A stretch of DNA of 64,000 nt from Providencia rettgeri (GCF_013702265.1 NZ_CP059348.1:806001-870000); one strand, 5' to 3'. Positions 34,933-45,205 are shown, counted from the first letter of the stretch. The notes: generated by a model not told the origin, from the sequence alone. A program made the numbers and translations.

Positions 34933-36600
34933 TTATTTGGTCATCTTTTTGTACTTAATGCGGTGCGGTTGCAGAGCATCTGCACCTAAAGTACGTTTCT
35001 TGTAATCTTCGTACTCAGAGAAGTTACCTTCGAAGAAGGTGATATTGCCTTCATCTTGGTAGTCGATGATGTGGGTTGCGATACGGTCAAGGAACCAACG
35101 GTCATGGGAAATAACCATTGCACAGCCCGGGAATTCTAACAGGGCGTTTTCCAGTGCGCGTAAAGTTTCAACGTCGAGGTCGTTGGTTGGTTCATCGAGC
35201 AGCAATACGTTGCCGCCAACTTGCAGCAGTTTTGCCAGATGTAGACGACCACGCTCACCACCAGACAGCTCGCCAACGCGTTTACCTTGGTCAACGCCTT
35301 TAAAGTTAAAGCGCCCGACGTAAGCACGGCTTGGGATTTCAAAGTTACCGATACGCATGATGTCTTGACCGTTGGAAATCTCTTCCCACACTGTTTTGCT
35401 ATCATCCATTGCATCACGGAACTGATCCACAGAGGCAATTTTCACGGTATCACCCAAGGTGATTGAACCAGAATCTGGCTGCTCTTGACCGGAAATCATA
35501 CGGAACAGGGTAGATTTACCCGCACCGTTTGGACCGATGATCCCGACAATCGCCCCTTTCGGGATCGAGAAATTCAGGTTGTCGATCAGAACGCGATCAC
35601 CATAAGACTTGCTCAGGTTTTCTACTTCGATAACTTTGTCACCTAAACGCGGTCCAGGTGGGATAAACAATTCGCTGGTTTCGTTACGTTTTTGATATTC
35701 CACGCTGTTAAGCTCTTCAAAGCGAGCCAGACGCGCTTTACCTTTGGATTGGCGACCTTTTGGATTTTGACGGATCCACTCCAATTCTTTCTCGATGGAT
35801 TTACGACGAGCCGCTTCTGTTGACGCTTCTTGCGCCAGACGCTCATCTTTTTGTTCCAACCAAGAAGAGTAGTTACCCTCCCATGGAATACCTTCACCAC
35901 GGTCAAGTTCAAGGATCCAGCCAGCGACGTTATCGAGGAAGTAACGGTCATGGGTGATCGCCACAACGGTGCCTTCGTAGTCGTGCAGGAAGCGCTCTAA
36001 CCAAGCAACGGATTCAGCATCCAAGTGGTTGGTTGGTTCGTCGAGCAGCAGCATGTCTGGTTTTTCCAGCAGCAGGCGGCAGATAGCCACACGGCGGCGT
36101 TCACCTCCAGAGAGGTTTCCGATAATCGCATCCCAAGCTGGCAGGCGCAGTGCATCTGCAGCACGTTCCAGTTGGTTGTCTAAATTATGACCGTCTTGTG
36201 CGGCAATAATCGCTTCTAGCTCGCCTTGGATTTTCGCCAGCTTGTCAAAGTCAGCGTCAGGATCGGCATATTGCGCATACACTTCGTCTAAGCGAGTTAA
36301 GGCGTTCTTAACTTCGCTAACCGCTTCTTCAACGGCTTCACGAACGGTATGTTCCAAATTCAGTTTTGGTTCTTGTGGCAGATAACCGATTTTAATACCC
36401 GGTTGAGGGCGTGCTTCCCCTTCAATCTCAGTATCAATGCCAGCCATGATGCGCAGTAATGTTGATTTACCTGCACCGTTGAGACCTAAAACACCAATTT
36501 TCGCCCCAGGGAAGAAGCTCAGAGAGATGTTCTTTAAAATATGACGTTTCGGGGGAACTACTTTTCCCACTCGATACATACTGTAAACGTATTGAGCCAA
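34933..36600 (-). CDS. ettA: Energy-dependent translational throttle protein EttA
   Basis: EttA is an ABC-F protein that gates the first peptide bond according to ATP level. The 555-residue product has two ATPase domains (Walker A GLNGAGKST and GPNGAGKST, signatures LSGGERRR and LSGGERGR) and the ABC-F linker between them. It carries the full E. coli length and start MAQYVYSMYRVGK. No drug-resistance type extension is seen. It is divergent from slt. Confidence 0.97.
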   Translation of the reverse strand: MAQYVYSMYRVGKVVPPKRHILKNISLSFFPGAKIGVLGLNGAGKSTLLRIMAGIDTEIEGEARPQPGIKIGYLPQEPKLNLEHTVREAVEEAVSEVKNALTRLDEVYAQYADPDADFDKLAKIQGELEAIIAAQDGHNLDNQLERAADALRLPAWDAIIGNLSGGERRRVAICRLLLEKPDMLLLDEPTNHLDAESVAWLERFLHDYEGTVVAITHDRYFLDNVAGWILELDRGEGIPWEGNYSSWLEQKDERLAQEASTEAARRKSIEKELEWIRQNPKGRQSKGKARLARFEELNSVEYQKRNETSELFIPPGPRLGDKVIEVENLSKSYGDRVLIDNLNFSIPKGAIVGIIGPNGAGKSTLFRMISGQEQPDSGSITLGDTVKIASVDQFRDAMDDSKTVWEEISNGQDIMRIGNFEIPSRAYVGRFNFKGVDQGKRVGELSGGERGRLHLAKLLQVGGNVLLLDEPTNDLDVETLRALENALLEFPGCAMVISHDRWFLDRIATHIIDYQDEGNITFFEGNFSEYEDYKKRTLGADALQPHRIKYKKMTK

Positions 36601-36932
36601 TTTATTTTACCTTTTGTTTTGTAAAGGGAATTTTAAGTTTTCTCTGTTTTTTATCCTTATCAATTAGTGTGACCCATTAACAAGGAAAAACAGCCATAAA
36701 CGGTTTGTCATGAACTATACCCGATCGCCCCTAGGCTGGTCTAGGTTATCCGTGTTGTCAGGGTTAACGAATCGAATAAGTAAAAGATTGTAAACCCAAC
36801 CATTTCAAGAAATCTCCTCTGTCGCTGGCTGAAAACTTTAGGTAGCATTAACATTATTGATGTAACTAATGAATGCTTTGAGTATGTTTGAGCGCAATCT
36901 CTAACAAGATTTAAGCGATGGAGCGAATAAAT
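36601..36932. promoter_or_regulatory. Divergent ettA-slt intergenic region
   Basis: About 330 bases hold no gene. They must contain promoters for ettA (leftward) and slt (rightward). A dyad CCTAGgctggtCTAGG is visible near 36731-36745. GGAG lies 8 bases before the chosen slt start. Confidence 0.4.
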
Positions 36933-38849
36933 ATGAAAGGTTGGTTAGCGGCAGTTCCGGTCACTATGCTGTTGGTATCCACAACAGTTTGGGCGGATTC
37001 TTTACAGGCACAACGTGAACGTTATCAAGCAATTAAGCTTGCTTGGGATGCCAATAAGATGGATGAAGTCGAGCGTTTATTGCCAACCTTACGTGATTAT
37101 CCGCTGTATCCATATTTAGAATACCGCGAGCTATCACAAGATTTAGATATTATCTCGCCAAGACAAGCGCAAGAGTTTATCGATGCATACCCAACGTTGC
37201 CTGTGGCGAAAACTCTCAAAAGCCGGTTTGTGAATGAGCTGGCGCGTCGCCAAGAGTGGACATCGTTATTGGCATTTAGCCCTGAGCCGCCACAACCTGC
37301 GGAAGCACAATGTAATTTCTATTTTGCGAATTGGGCAACGGGAAATAAACAGGTCGCGTGGCAAGGCGCTGAAAAAATGTGGCTCAATGGTAATTCCATG
37401 CCAGCAGCATGCGACAAATTGTTTACTGAATGGGAAAAAGCCGGATATCTTTCAACGGATATGATTTTGGCGCGTATTCACCTAGCTATCAAAGACGGTA
37501 ATACGTCAACGGCAACTTACCTCGCGAAACGCTTACCAAGCAGCTACAAAACTATTTCTGATGCGTTGGTTAAACTACAAAATGACCCCGCTTCGGTTGT
37601 CTCGTTTGCGAAAACATTGACGCCGACGGATTTTACGCGTCAAGCCACATTAGCTGGGTTTAGCCGCTATGCGCGTCAATCCCCTGATGCCGCTCGCACG
37701 GCGTTAGCGGGGATCAGCTCTGCCCAGAAAATGAATATGGCAGAAAACCAGCAAATGAAAGATAGCATTGCGTGGCAATATATGGGGGTTGATGTCACTC
37801 CTGAGCAGGCAATGTGGCGTGATGAAGTGATCCGTGAAACTAACTCTGCCGCTTTAAAAGAGCGCCGCGTACGTTTAGCGCTGGGGGAAGGGGATAAAAC
37901 GGGATTAGCCTCATGGTTGCGACAACTGCCAAACGACGTAAAAAATAAGGAAGAGTGGCAATATTGGCAAGCTATCACCTTGATTGACCAAGGTAAAAGC
38001 GCTGAAGGTGAAAGCATACTGCGAGCGTTAACGTCGAAGCGTGGATTCTACCCGATGGTAGCCGCACAGCAGCTAAAAATGGATTACCCAGTCATGGTGA
38101 ATAAAGCCGTGAAACCTGACTCCAGTATTCACAGCATGCCGCAAATTCAGCGCATTCGTGAGCTAATGTATTGGGAGATGGACAATCTAGCACGCTCAGA
38201 GTGGATCAATTTGGTCTCTTCTATGTCCCCTAATCAACAAGAGCAACTCGCCCGTTATGCCTTCGATAATAAGTGGGCAGATTTGAGCGTTCAAGCGACG
38301 ATCACGGCAAAGTTGTGGGATCATCTGGAAGAGCGTTTCCCGCTGGCGTGGGAAAAACAGTTTGATAATTACACTCGCAGTAAAATGATCCAAAAAAGCT
38401 ATGCGATGGCCATTGCTCGCCAAGAAAGCGCATGGAACCCGCAAGCACAATCACCAGTTGGTGCGACAGGCTTAATGCAGTTAATGCCAGCGACAGCAAA
38501 ACATACCGCACAAAAACAAGGTATCACTGGTTATGTGAATGCAGGGCAACTGACTAACCCTGTGATGAACATTGAGTTAGGTACCGCGTATCTTGACGAT
38601 GTTTATCAGCAATTTGGCAATAACCGTATTTTAGCCAGTGCGGCGTATAATGCCGGTCCATCGCGAGTGACTCGCTGGTTAGGTAACAGTGCAGGGCGTA
38701 TCGATGCGGTGGCTTTTGTGGAAAGTATTCCGTTTGCAGAAACCCGTGGTTATGTGAAGAATGTTCTCTCTTATGATTTGTTTTATAAACATTTCTTAGG
38801 TGAAAAAGGCAATGTGTTATCCGCGAACGAATGGAATATGAAGTATTAA
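36933..38849 (+). CDS. slt: Soluble lytic murein transglycosylase Slt70
   Basis: Slt cleaves peptidoglycan glycan strands in the periplasm to 1,6-anhydro products. The 638-residue precursor has a signal peptide (MKGWLAAVPVTMLLVSTTVWA), a long superhelical U/L domain and a C-terminal lysozyme-like domain with catalytic Glu near residue 498 (MAIARQESAWNP) and GLMQLMPATA. I chose ATG 36933, with GGAG ahead, over the in-frame ATG at 36918. The order slt-trpR matches E. coli. Confidence 0.95.
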   Translation: MKGWLAAVPVTMLLVSTTVWADSLQAQRERYQAIKLAWDANKMDEVERLLPTLRDYPLYPYLEYRELSQDLDIISPRQAQEFIDAYPTLPVAKTLKSRFVNELARRQEWTSLLAFSPEPPQPAEAQCNFYFANWATGNKQVAWQGAEKMWLNGNSMPAACDKLFTEWEKAGYLSTDMILARIHLAIKDGNTSTATYLAKRLPSSYKTISDALVKLQNDPASVVSFAKTLTPTDFTRQATLAGFSRYARQSPDAARTALAGISSAQKMNMAENQQMKDSIAWQYMGVDVTPEQAMWRDEVIRETNSAALKERRVRLALGEGDKTGLASWLRQLPNDVKNKEEWQYWQAITLIDQGKSAEGESILRALTSKRGFYPMVAAQQLKMDYPVMVNKAVKPDSSIHSMPQIQRIRELMYWEMDNLARSEWINLVSSMSPNQQEQLARYAFDNKWADLSVQATITAKLWDHLEERFPLAWEKQFDNYTRSKMIQKSYAMAIARQESAWNPQAQSPVGATGLMQLMPATAKHTAQKQGITGYVNAGQLTNPVMNIELGTAYLDDVYQQFGNNRILASAAYNAGPSRVTRWLGNSAGRIDAVAFVESIPFAETRGYVKNVLSYDLFYKHFLGEKGNVLSANEWNMKY

Positions 38850-38862
38850 TTTGTATGGAATT

Positions 38863-38902
38863 TCATCTTGTTGGTCGGTTTGGTTTACCTTCAACAAGAT
38901 GA
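38863..38902 (+). terminator. Hairpin after slt
   Basis: TCATCTTGTTG and CAACAAGATGA form an 11-bp stem; T residues follow a few bases later. Confidence 0.65.
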
Positions 38903-38948
38903 GTTCTGTATTTTTAACTATACGAGATAGTGTTCTGTGCTATTATTT

Positions 38949-38966
38949 GTACTAGTTTAATAGTAT
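38949..38966. promoter_or_regulatory. TrpR operator (autoregulation)
   Basis: GTACTAGTTTAATAGTAT closely follows the palindromic trp operator consensus centred on CTAGTTAACTAG and lies just upstream of trpR, as in E. coli autoregulation. Confidence 0.85.
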
Positions 38967-38976
38967 GGAAGGGTAG

Positions 38977-39297
38977 ATGATGACTGTAGAATATAAACCA
39001 GACCCGGCGTTAACCGCCGATGAAAATGCGGATTGGCAACGCTTTGTGGAACTACTGCAAATGGCCTTTGAGCAAAATATACAGGATTCGATTCTTCAGC
39101 TATTACTCACACCGGATGAACGGACGGCTTTAGGAACTCGCGTTAGGATTGTTCAAGAATTAATGCGCGGTGAAATGAGCCAGCGTGAATTAAAAAATGA
39201 GCTCGGCGTAGGTATTGCCACTATTACTCGCGGCTCAAACAGTTTGAAGTCAGCCCCTATTCCGGTAAAAGAGTGGCTAGAATCTAAGCTACTGTAA
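38977..39297 (+). CDS. trpR: Trp operon repressor
   Basis: TrpR represses trp, aroH, mtr and its own gene when bound to tryptophan. The 106-residue all-helical protein contains the helix-turn-helix [22 protein letters not shown], shown here as two adjoining parts (residues ~67-88), with family length. The ATG at 38977 is followed by another at 38980; either is possible. An operator lies directly upstream. Confidence 0.95.
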   Translation: MMTVEYKPDPALTADENADWQRFVELLQMAFEQNIQDSILQLLLTPDERTALGTRVRIVQELMRGEMSQRELKNELGVGIATITRGSNSLKSAPIPVKEWLESKLL

Positions 39298-39344
39298 TTT
39301 TTGATTGTCTTTTAATGCAGCCAATGATTATTCTCGAAAAATAA

Positions 39345-39376
39345 ATGTGGGGCTCTTATTGCTAAGAGCCCCACAT
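39345..39376. terminator. Strong hairpin between trpR and yjjX
   Basis: ATGTGGGGCTCTTA and TAAGAGCCCCACAT form a perfect 14-bp stem with a TTGC loop between convergent genes; T residues follow after GCA. Confidence 0.85.
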
Positions 39377-39401
39377 GCATTTTAAATCGTTTTGAGTATA
39401 A

Positions 39402-39938
39402 TTAGTCTTCTATGTGATTTAGCTCTTTATAAATTTCGTGTTTAATAGGAACTAAAGCCAGTATTAGCGCTTGCTGATAAACGCTGGTGCGCGTCAACAC
39501 GCCGTTGGTGAAAAAGCCAATCGCGCCGCCTTGTTGTTTGATATTATCAATACCAGTAAGGTCAGCCATTTCATCACCCAGCTCACGGCCTTCACGGATC
39601 CCCGCAAGTACTTTTTCTGGGATCATAATACTGGCAGAGCGTGATTCTCCACGGATTTGATGGTGCTCAATCACAATCCATGCAAATGTCATGTCATCTT
39701 CAACACCCGCCTCAATACCTACCCAAAAGTCAGCTTCTGGGCGTACTTGGCGTGATGCCATCACACGTTGTCTTGCTCCTGTACGGGTTTCATTATTACC
39801 GATAGGTTGCTGTGGAACGCTGCTATCGACATTAATATCTTCAATTTGATAACTGCCTGGCCCAAAAACGGCATCGAAGGCAAGTTGAATCGCTTTAATT
39901 TTGGCGGGATTCGTCGTTGCAGCTATAACTTGGTACAT
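39402..39938 (-). CDS. yjjX: Inosine/xanthosine triphosphatase YjjX
   Basis: YjjX removes non-canonical ITP and XTP. The 178-residue protein belongs to the Maf/Ham1-like fold, with N-terminal [15 protein letters not shown] (phosphate-binding), SVPQQPIG and [10 protein letters not shown]. Length is close to E. coli YjjX (about 170). It is divergent from gpmB, as in E. coli. Confidence 0.93.
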   Translation of the reverse strand: MYQVIAATTNPAKIKAIQLAFDAVFGPGSYQIEDINVDSSVPQQPIGNNETRTGARQRVMASRQVRPEADFWVGIEAGVEDDMTFAWIVIEHHQIRGESRSASIMIPEKVLAGIREGRELGDEMADLTGIDNIKQQGGAIGFFTNGVLTRTSVYQQALILALVPIKHEIYKELNHIED

Positions 39939-39990
39939 TAATTATTTTCCTTTGAACACATACTTTGTACAGTAATAACGGAACACATCT

Positions 39991-40638
39991 ATGTTACAGG
40001 TTTATCTTGTTCGCCATGGCGAAACTGAATGGAACGTTGCTCGTCGCATACAGGGACAATCTGATAGCCCTTTGACTGCTTTAGGTCGTCAACAGGCAAT
40101 GCAGGTCGCTCAACGGGTTAAATCCGAAGGTATTACCCATATTATCACTAGTGATATGGGACGCACACTTGAAACTGCACAAATTATTGCACAAGTGTGC
40201 GGGTGTGAAATTATCACAGAACCGCGTCTGCGTGAATTAAATATGGGTGTCTTGGAGCAACGAGAAATTGGCTCACTGTCTGAACAGGAAGAACAGTGGC
40301 GCCAAAGCCTGATAAATGGCGCTGAAGGCGGCCGAATTCCTGAAGGGGAATCGATGGACGAACTGTTCACGCGCATGTTTGCGGCGTTAAATCATTGCCT
40401 TGAACTACCAGAAGGAAGCCGTCCTTTATTGGTCAGCCATGGCTTGGCGCTCAGCACATTACTCAGTCGTATCTTAGGCGTACCAGCAAACTCACCACGT
40501 CGTTTACGCCTGCGTAACTGTTCGCTATCTCGTGTTGATTATCAAAATAGCCCATGGTTAGCCAATGGTTGGATTGTAGAAACGGCGGGGGAAGTCACTC
40601 ACCTTTCTCAGCCTGCCCTTGATGAACAGCAAGGTTAA
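39991..40638 (+). CDS. gpmB: Phosphoglycerate mutase-like phosphatase GpmB
   Basis: The 215-residue histidine phosphatase has the RHGE motif (VRHGETEWN) with nucleophile His9, and the second catalytic His in LLVSHG near residue 150. Annotated historically as phosphoglycerate mutase 2 (YtjC); the true substrate is uncertain, as homologs act as phosphatases. Length equals E. coli GpmB. Confidence 0.93.
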   Translation: MLQVYLVRHGETEWNVARRIQGQSDSPLTALGRQQAMQVAQRVKSEGITHIITSDMGRTLETAQIIAQVCGCEIITEPRLRELNMGVLEQREIGSLSEQEEQWRQSLINGAEGGRIPEGESMDELFTRMFAALNHCLELPEGSRPLLVSHGLALSTLLSRILGVPANSPRRLRLRNCSLSRVDYQNSPWLANGWIVETAGEVTHLSQPALDEQQG

Positions 40639-40660
40639 GAAGTAAAGCAGCGAAAAAGAA

Positions 40661-40695
40661 AAAGGCGTTTCAGTGTATGAAGCGCCTTTGTTTTG
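40661..40695. terminator. gpmB/rob bidirectional terminator
   Basis: AAAGGCGTTTCA and TGAAGCGCCTTT pair around GTGTA, with T-rich flank, between convergent genes. Confidence 0.85.
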
Positions 40696-40713
40696 GGTAT
40701 TGGTTATGATTGT

Positions 40714-41616
40714 TTAGTTAGCTTCAGGCTTTTTGATTGGAACATAATAGCTGAATGCTTCAATATGAGTTCTTGGATCTGTATCCGTTATCTCATTGTG
40801 CGTCACATTCTTGATTTTGTAGTGTTCTACATCATAGCCTGGACGGCGAGTGAGATTTAGTTTTGGCAAGTAGACCCCATAAACATGGTAAAGGAACTCT
40901 TGCATTCTTTCTCTCGTCGTTTCGCCACGATAATTAAATTTCACATATTCGCCTGCGGGGATCGTAACATGGCTATATTCGGTGTTACTAAAGCTCGCAT
41001 CTTCCGGTTTCACCGCGGTGGTGTAAAACACCGTTTGCTCATCATCTTTCTCGGCACTATGAATCGCATGATGTAAGCCAAAGACTTCAGAGGCCACTTT
41101 GGTGGTGTGCTCTAAATAATAGCGCCAGAAAGATTGACGCATTTGAGAACAAGCGGTTGACCACTCTTCAAGCACATAGGAACAACTTTGCTCCAAACCG
41201 ACTAACGGCTGCTCGACCATCGTGACAAATTCATAATCTAATGGAGAATGTTCATCTAATACAATCGGCGGGCAGATACCGGTCGCGCACCACTCTTCCG
41301 TACGGCGATAAAACGCCGGCGTCAGATTGAACTGTTTTTTAAAAGCGCGAGTGAAAGTTTGTTGTGAATCAAATCGATACTGTAATGCAATATCAAGAAT
41401 GGGACGGCTCGTTAAGCGCAGTGCAACCGCGGCACGAGATAGGCGTCTAGCGCGAATATAAGCACCAATTGCTTGGTCGGTCACATCCTTGAACATTCTC
41501 TGTAAATGCCACTTTGAATAACCCGCTCTTGCGGCAACATTATCTAATGATAATGGTTTATCAAGGTTATCATCTATCCAACGAAGAAGGTCGCGAATAA
41601 TATTTGTTTGATCCAT
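40714..41616 (-). CDS. rob: AraC-family regulator Rob
   Basis: Rob activates the mar-sox-rob stress and efflux regulon. The 300-residue protein has the N-terminal double helix-turn-helix (SLDNVAARAGYSKWHLQRMF and DIALQYRFDSQQTFTRAFKK) nearly as in E. coli, and a C-terminal GyrI-like ligand domain (residues ~120-290). It is about 10 residues longer than E. coli Rob, mostly in the C-terminal domain. It is divergent from creA. Confidence 0.95.
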   Translation of the reverse strand: MDQTNIIRDLLRWIDDNLDKPLSLDNVAARAGYSKWHLQRMFKDVTDQAIGAYIRARRLSRAAVALRLTSRPILDIALQYRFDSQQTFTRAFKKQFNLTPAFYRRTEEWCATGICPPIVLDEHSPLDYEFVTMVEQPLVGLEQSCSYVLEEWSTACSQMRQSFWRYYLEHTTKVASEVFGLHHAIHSAEKDDEQTVFYTTAVKPEDASFSNTEYSHVTIPAGEYVKFNYRGETTRERMQEFLYHVYGVYLPKLNLTRRPGYDVEHYKIKNVTHNEITDTDPRTHIEAFSYYVPIKKPEAN

Positions 41617-41798
41617 GGATATCCCCAGGCAATACGACTCATAGAACCGATATGAGTAATCAATGAGTGGCTATTCTATAACAAGTTACCTTTTTCGTTT
41701 ATAGTAAATGAGTTGTATTTAAGAATTAGTTAATAAACAGAATTATTGCCGTTTAGGTTATTTAAAATTCAGATGTTAAGCTGAAAAGGGAATACTGT

Positions 41799-42305
41799 AT
41801 GCGTTCTTCCAAATTTAAAAAAGGCATTGCGAAAGGTAATACACTGAAAAACCTCATTTTGGGAACAATGTTGTCTGCACTATCTTTTATGGCAGCCGCA
41901 GAAGAAATCGGCTCAGTTGATACTGTATTCAAGGTGCTGGGCCCTGACCATAAAATAGTCGTTGAAGCCTTTGATGACCCAGATGTGGACAATGTGACTT
42001 GCTACCTAAGCCGTTCAAAAACGGGCGGTATTAAAGGCGGGCTTGGATTAGCGGAAGATACTTCGGATGCTGCCATTTCCTGCCAACAAGTGGGTCCTAT
42101 TGAGCTAAATGACCGAGTGAAACGTAATCCGAAAAAAGGGCAGGTAGTTTTCCAAAAGAGAACGTCACTGGTGTTTAAAAAGCTCCAAGTGGTTCGTTTT
42201 TACGACCCTAAACGTAACGCACTTGTCTATTTGACCTATTCCGATAAGATGATCGACGGCTCGCCTAAAAATGCGCTAAGCGCCGTGCCGATTATGCCGT
42301 GGTGA
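41799..42305 (+). CDS. creA: CreA, conserved exported protein
   Basis: The 168-residue protein has an N-terminal export signal with a basic start ([13 protein letters not shown]) and hydrophobic core, probably cleaved near AAAEE. The mature part ([40 protein letters not shown]) is nearly the E. coli CreA sequence. Its function is unknown. In E. coli creBCD follow; here they are absent and a GIY-YIG gene stands instead. Confidence 0.94.
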   Translation: MRSSKFKKGIAKGNTLKNLILGTMLSALSFMAAAEEIGSVDTVFKVLGPDHKIVVEAFDDPDVDNVTCYLSRSKTGGIKGGLGLAEDTSDAAISCQQVGPIELNDRVKRNPKKGQVVFQKRTSLVFKKLQVVRFYDPKRNALVYLTYSDKMIDGSPKNALSAVPIMPW

Positions 42306-42319
42306 GTGTGTTTTGATAT

Positions 42320-42361
42320 AAAAATCGCCACTGATTATATTTAATATGAGTGGCGATTTTT
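42320..42361. terminator. Terminator after creA
   Basis: AAAAATCGCCACT and AGTGGCGATTTTT pair around an A+T-rich loop; flanks suit both directions. Confidence 0.85.
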
Positions 42362-42418
42362 GAAGGTATTTAAAGAAAATAGCCTGCTAAATTTGTATAT
42401 CAGCAGTTTCAAAGATAT

Positions 42419-43201
42419 TTAAGCACCAACTTTTACAAATGGAGTACCATAGCTTCTATCTCTATCTATTCGCTTGCCAACATAAAGTTTACGGATGTCA
42501 TCGCTCGCTTTTCTACCAATAAATTCCCAACGCCCACTTCCTTTATTGATATTTCGAGTAAAATATTGCTGAGTGCCAGCTTCTACCCAAGAATGAATTT
42601 CATAGACTTCTTTGACGATATCGTTGTAAATAGCATATGCATATTTTAGCGATTGATCTTTACGAGGCGGATTATGCCATACACCACGAGTCGCTTCGAA
42701 TAGCTCAAGTTCGCTCATATTGAATCGATATAATTTATTTAAGATAAAAGCTAAGCCAGCATGTTCAGTTGAAACTTCAGTATCTTGTTGAGAATAAATT
42801 GAAGCGGCTTCTTCAATAGTCAGGCGCCCCAATTTTAAAACCTCTTCATCTTTACTCGTTGTTTTACCTTTGATTTTATTAGTTAAGCCTTCTAACCCTT
42901 TTAAATCTATACAGGTTGTTTCTACCATAAAAGCAGTTTCTGAATCTAAACCGTGACAGAGAATATCAATACCAAGTAGGTTTTCTTTACTTAATTCACG
43001 AATTAATTCAAATTTTTTATTGTCGTTTTCTTCTAAGCCATCAAGATCAGCGAATGCATCGGTAATATGTTTTAAGCAACGAGAACCAGTGCCTTTCCCG
43101 ATATAAAAGGGAATTCGGGTATTACCTCTAACTTCACATAGGGCATACACATAGAATTTTAGTTTACTTAGTGTGTTTTTATATTGGCTAAAATCGTTCA
43201 T
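42419..43201 (-). CDS. GIY-YIG domain protein (LEM3-like), accessory
   Basis: The 260-residue protein has an N-terminal GIY-YIG nuclease-type core (FYVYAL near residue 16, PFYIGKGTGSRCLKH near residues 31-45, then E in METTCIDL). A C-terminal region (~150-260) has no motif I know. The sequence resembles bacterial stand-alone LEM3-like GIY-YIG proteins, some linked to restriction or phage defence. It sits alone in the place of creBCD, is A+T-richer than its neighbours, and is bounded by terminators, suggesting an acquired cargo gene. Nuclease activity is inferred. Confidence 0.75.
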   Translation of the reverse strand: MNDFSQYKNTLSKLKFYVYALCEVRGNTRIPFYIGKGTGSRCLKHITDAFADLDGLEENDNKKFELIRELSKENLLGIDILCHGLDSETAFMVETTCIDLKGLEGLTNKIKGKTTSKDEEVLKLGRLTIEEAASIYSQQDTEVSTEHAGLAFILNKLYRFNMSELELFEATRGVWHNPPRKDQSLKYAYAIYNDIVKEVYEIHSWVEAGTQQYFTRNINKGSGRWEFIGRKASDDIRKLYVGKRIDRDRSYGTPFVKVGA

Positions 43202-43304
43202 TGAATTCTACCTATTAATCATTTAGTTATAGATAGATATATATCGGCTAGTAATTCTAATTTTTTAACGCTGAAATGATGTCTTTGATATTTTATATCT
43301 AAAT

Positions 43305-43330
43305 AAAAAAACCGGCTTGCGCCGGTTTTT
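43305..43330. terminator. arcA terminator
   Basis: AAAAACCGGC and GCCGGTTTTT form a 10-bp stem around TTGC. Directly after it, three copies of ATTAATCAG (43332-43358) lead to the arcA stop. Confidence 0.88.
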
Positions 43331-43365
43331 CATTAATCAGATTAATCAGATTAATCAGAACAAAA

Positions 43366-44082
43366 TCACTCGTCTAAATCACCGCAGAAACGGTAGCCTT
43401 CACCGTGGATGGTAGCAATGATTTCTGGGGTATCTGGTGTCGACTCGAAGTGTTTACGAATGCGACGGATAGTCACATCGACTGTTCTGTCATGAGGTTT
43501 TAACTCACGGCCAGTCATTTTCTTCAGTAAGTCTGCACGAGTTTGGATTTTGCCTGGGTTTTCACAGAAGTGAAGCATTGCACGGAATTCACTACGTGGT
43601 AATTTGTAGTGCTCACCAGCAGGGCTCACTAATGAACGGCTATTAATGTCTAATTCCCAGCCATTGAACTTATAGCTCTCAACCAGACGGCGTTCTTCTG
43701 TACCACCCGCTAAATTCATAGTACGGGACAGTAAGTTTCGTGCACGGATAGTCAATTCGCGTGGGTTGAATGGTTTGGTGATATAGTCATCAGCACCGAT
43801 TTCAAGACCAAGAATCTTATCAACTTCGTTATCACGACCAGTTAAGAACATTAATGCGATACTTTCTTGCTCACGTAGTTCACGAGCCAGCAGTAAGCCG
43901 TTTTTGCCTGGTAAGTTAATATCCATGATCACTAAGTTGATGTCATGTTCCGAAAGAACATTGTTCATCTCTTCACCATCGGTGGCTTCGTGAACAACAT
44001 AACCTTCCGCTTCAAAGATACTTTTCAGCGTATTACGTGTGACAATCTCGTCTTCAACGATCAAAATGTGTGGGGTCTGCAT
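43366..44082 (-). CDS. arcA: Aerobic respiration response regulator ArcA
   Basis: ArcA, phosphorylated by ArcB under low oxygen, represses aerobic metabolism. The 238-residue OmpR-type regulator has receiver Asp54 (VIMDINLP), the acidic pocket Glu10-Asp11, Lys in ITKPFNPRE, and a C-terminal winged helix with [12 protein letters not shown]. Length equals E. coli ArcA and identity looks very high. A perfect FNR-type site lies 259 bases upstream of the start. Confidence 0.97.
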   Translation of the reverse strand: MQTPHILIVEDEIVTRNTLKSIFEAEGYVVHEATDGEEMNNVLSEHDINLVIMDINLPGKNGLLLARELREQESIALMFLTGRDNEVDKILGLEIGADDYITKPFNPRELTIRARNLLSRTMNLAGGTEERRLVESYKFNGWELDINSRSLVSPAGEHYKLPRSEFRAMLHFCENPGKIQTRADLLKKMTGRELKPHDRTVDVTIRRIRKHFESTPDTPEIIATIHGEGYRFCGDLDE

Positions 44083-45205
44083 ATTTGCTACCTAAAGTAT
44101 TAAAATAAAAATACTGAACCCATAGGCCGTTTCCAGTTAGGTGGTTGTTGGTATGGTTATCTGGAAAAACACGTCTATGAGTATAAATTTGTCTTTACAT
44201 TTTTCAGTGACTTAACGTTGCCTATCCATTAGGCTGAAGGTCATAAAACTCACCAAAACTTAAGCACTTTCCCAATATTGGGCTGTTAACAGCAATATAA
44301 CAGCTAATACTGCATTTACCACCTAAAAAACTAACTTTTGTTGATACATATCAAAATCAATTGTAGCACGTTAACAATGATTGTTAGGTAGATAATTATA
44401 CCAAAATTATTTGTTATAGAGATATCGAATAGACGATAAAAATAAGAGAAAAAAGGAGAGATAATGCACGTTTTTCATCGTGATACCGTAAAGAAAGGTA
44501 GATGTGAATAGGGATGAAGATATTTGGATTTAACTTAAGCTAAGTCACGTAAGTGGTTTTTGCGTCTCCAGAACACCTTAAAATTGTCAGAGAGTAAAAT
44601 TTCGTTTAGCACATCAAAATCGCGTAAAAAAAGTATTTTTGGTTTTTTATAAGAAAAACTAGGTGATTACACTTACTCGCTTTGCGTGAATCTATTTTGT
44701 TTTACAAAAAAATAACAAGACTCCTCAGAAATATCTGAATTAATATTTGCATGCTTATAATTAACGAGATGGCTATTCAGTTTCTTATGTGCAATTTTGA
44801 TCTGAAACTAAGTAGGATTTTTTAAGGTTGGCGCGAATATTGATCAAGATTAATGAAAGAGAGATAGATAGGACATCAATGGCAATTTATTTCAAATTTA
44901 CAGCTGAAAAATACGGTTAAAATATCACCATCAAATTTGAGATTTGATTGTTTTTTATGCAGATGGTGTAGTTGTTTTTTAAATAAAATTAAAATCTATT
45001 AATTTTAGAATGAATGAATTTTACAACTAGAATTTCAAGGCTGGCTCTCTTTTTATGAAGATATTTTTGACGAATGTAGTGGATCTCTGAGCTGAATTGC
45101 CGCTCATTTGGGGGGCGTAAATGCAAATAAATTTGACATTATTGTGTGATTACTTTAACCGTATAGGGAGAAACCTAAATGTTCCCTACGAGATAAACAA
45201 ATTTT
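44083..45205. promoter_or_regulatory. Long arcA-thrL intergenic region with FNR-type sites
   Basis: About 1.1 kb holds no convincing gene; E. coli lasT (yjtD), expected here, was not found. TTGATACATATCAA (44341-44354) is a perfect FNR box for arcA, and TTGATCAAGATTAA (44840-44853) is one mismatch away. GTTAACAATGATTGTTA (about 44371-44387) resembles ArcA-type direct repeats. The right part carries the thr promoter. Confidence 0.6.
45133..45165 (+). promoter_or_regulatory. thr operon promoter
   Basis: TTGACA (45133-45138) is followed by ACTTTAACC-GTATAGG, which mirrors the E. coli thr promoter sequence around its -10 region. The exact -10 hexamer is ambiguous. Confidence 0.6.

Noticed and set aside
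35066..35957. Frames of 60 to 107 residues overlapping ettA
   Set aside because: They are alternative-frame readings of the ABC-F gene with no independent start signal or known domain.
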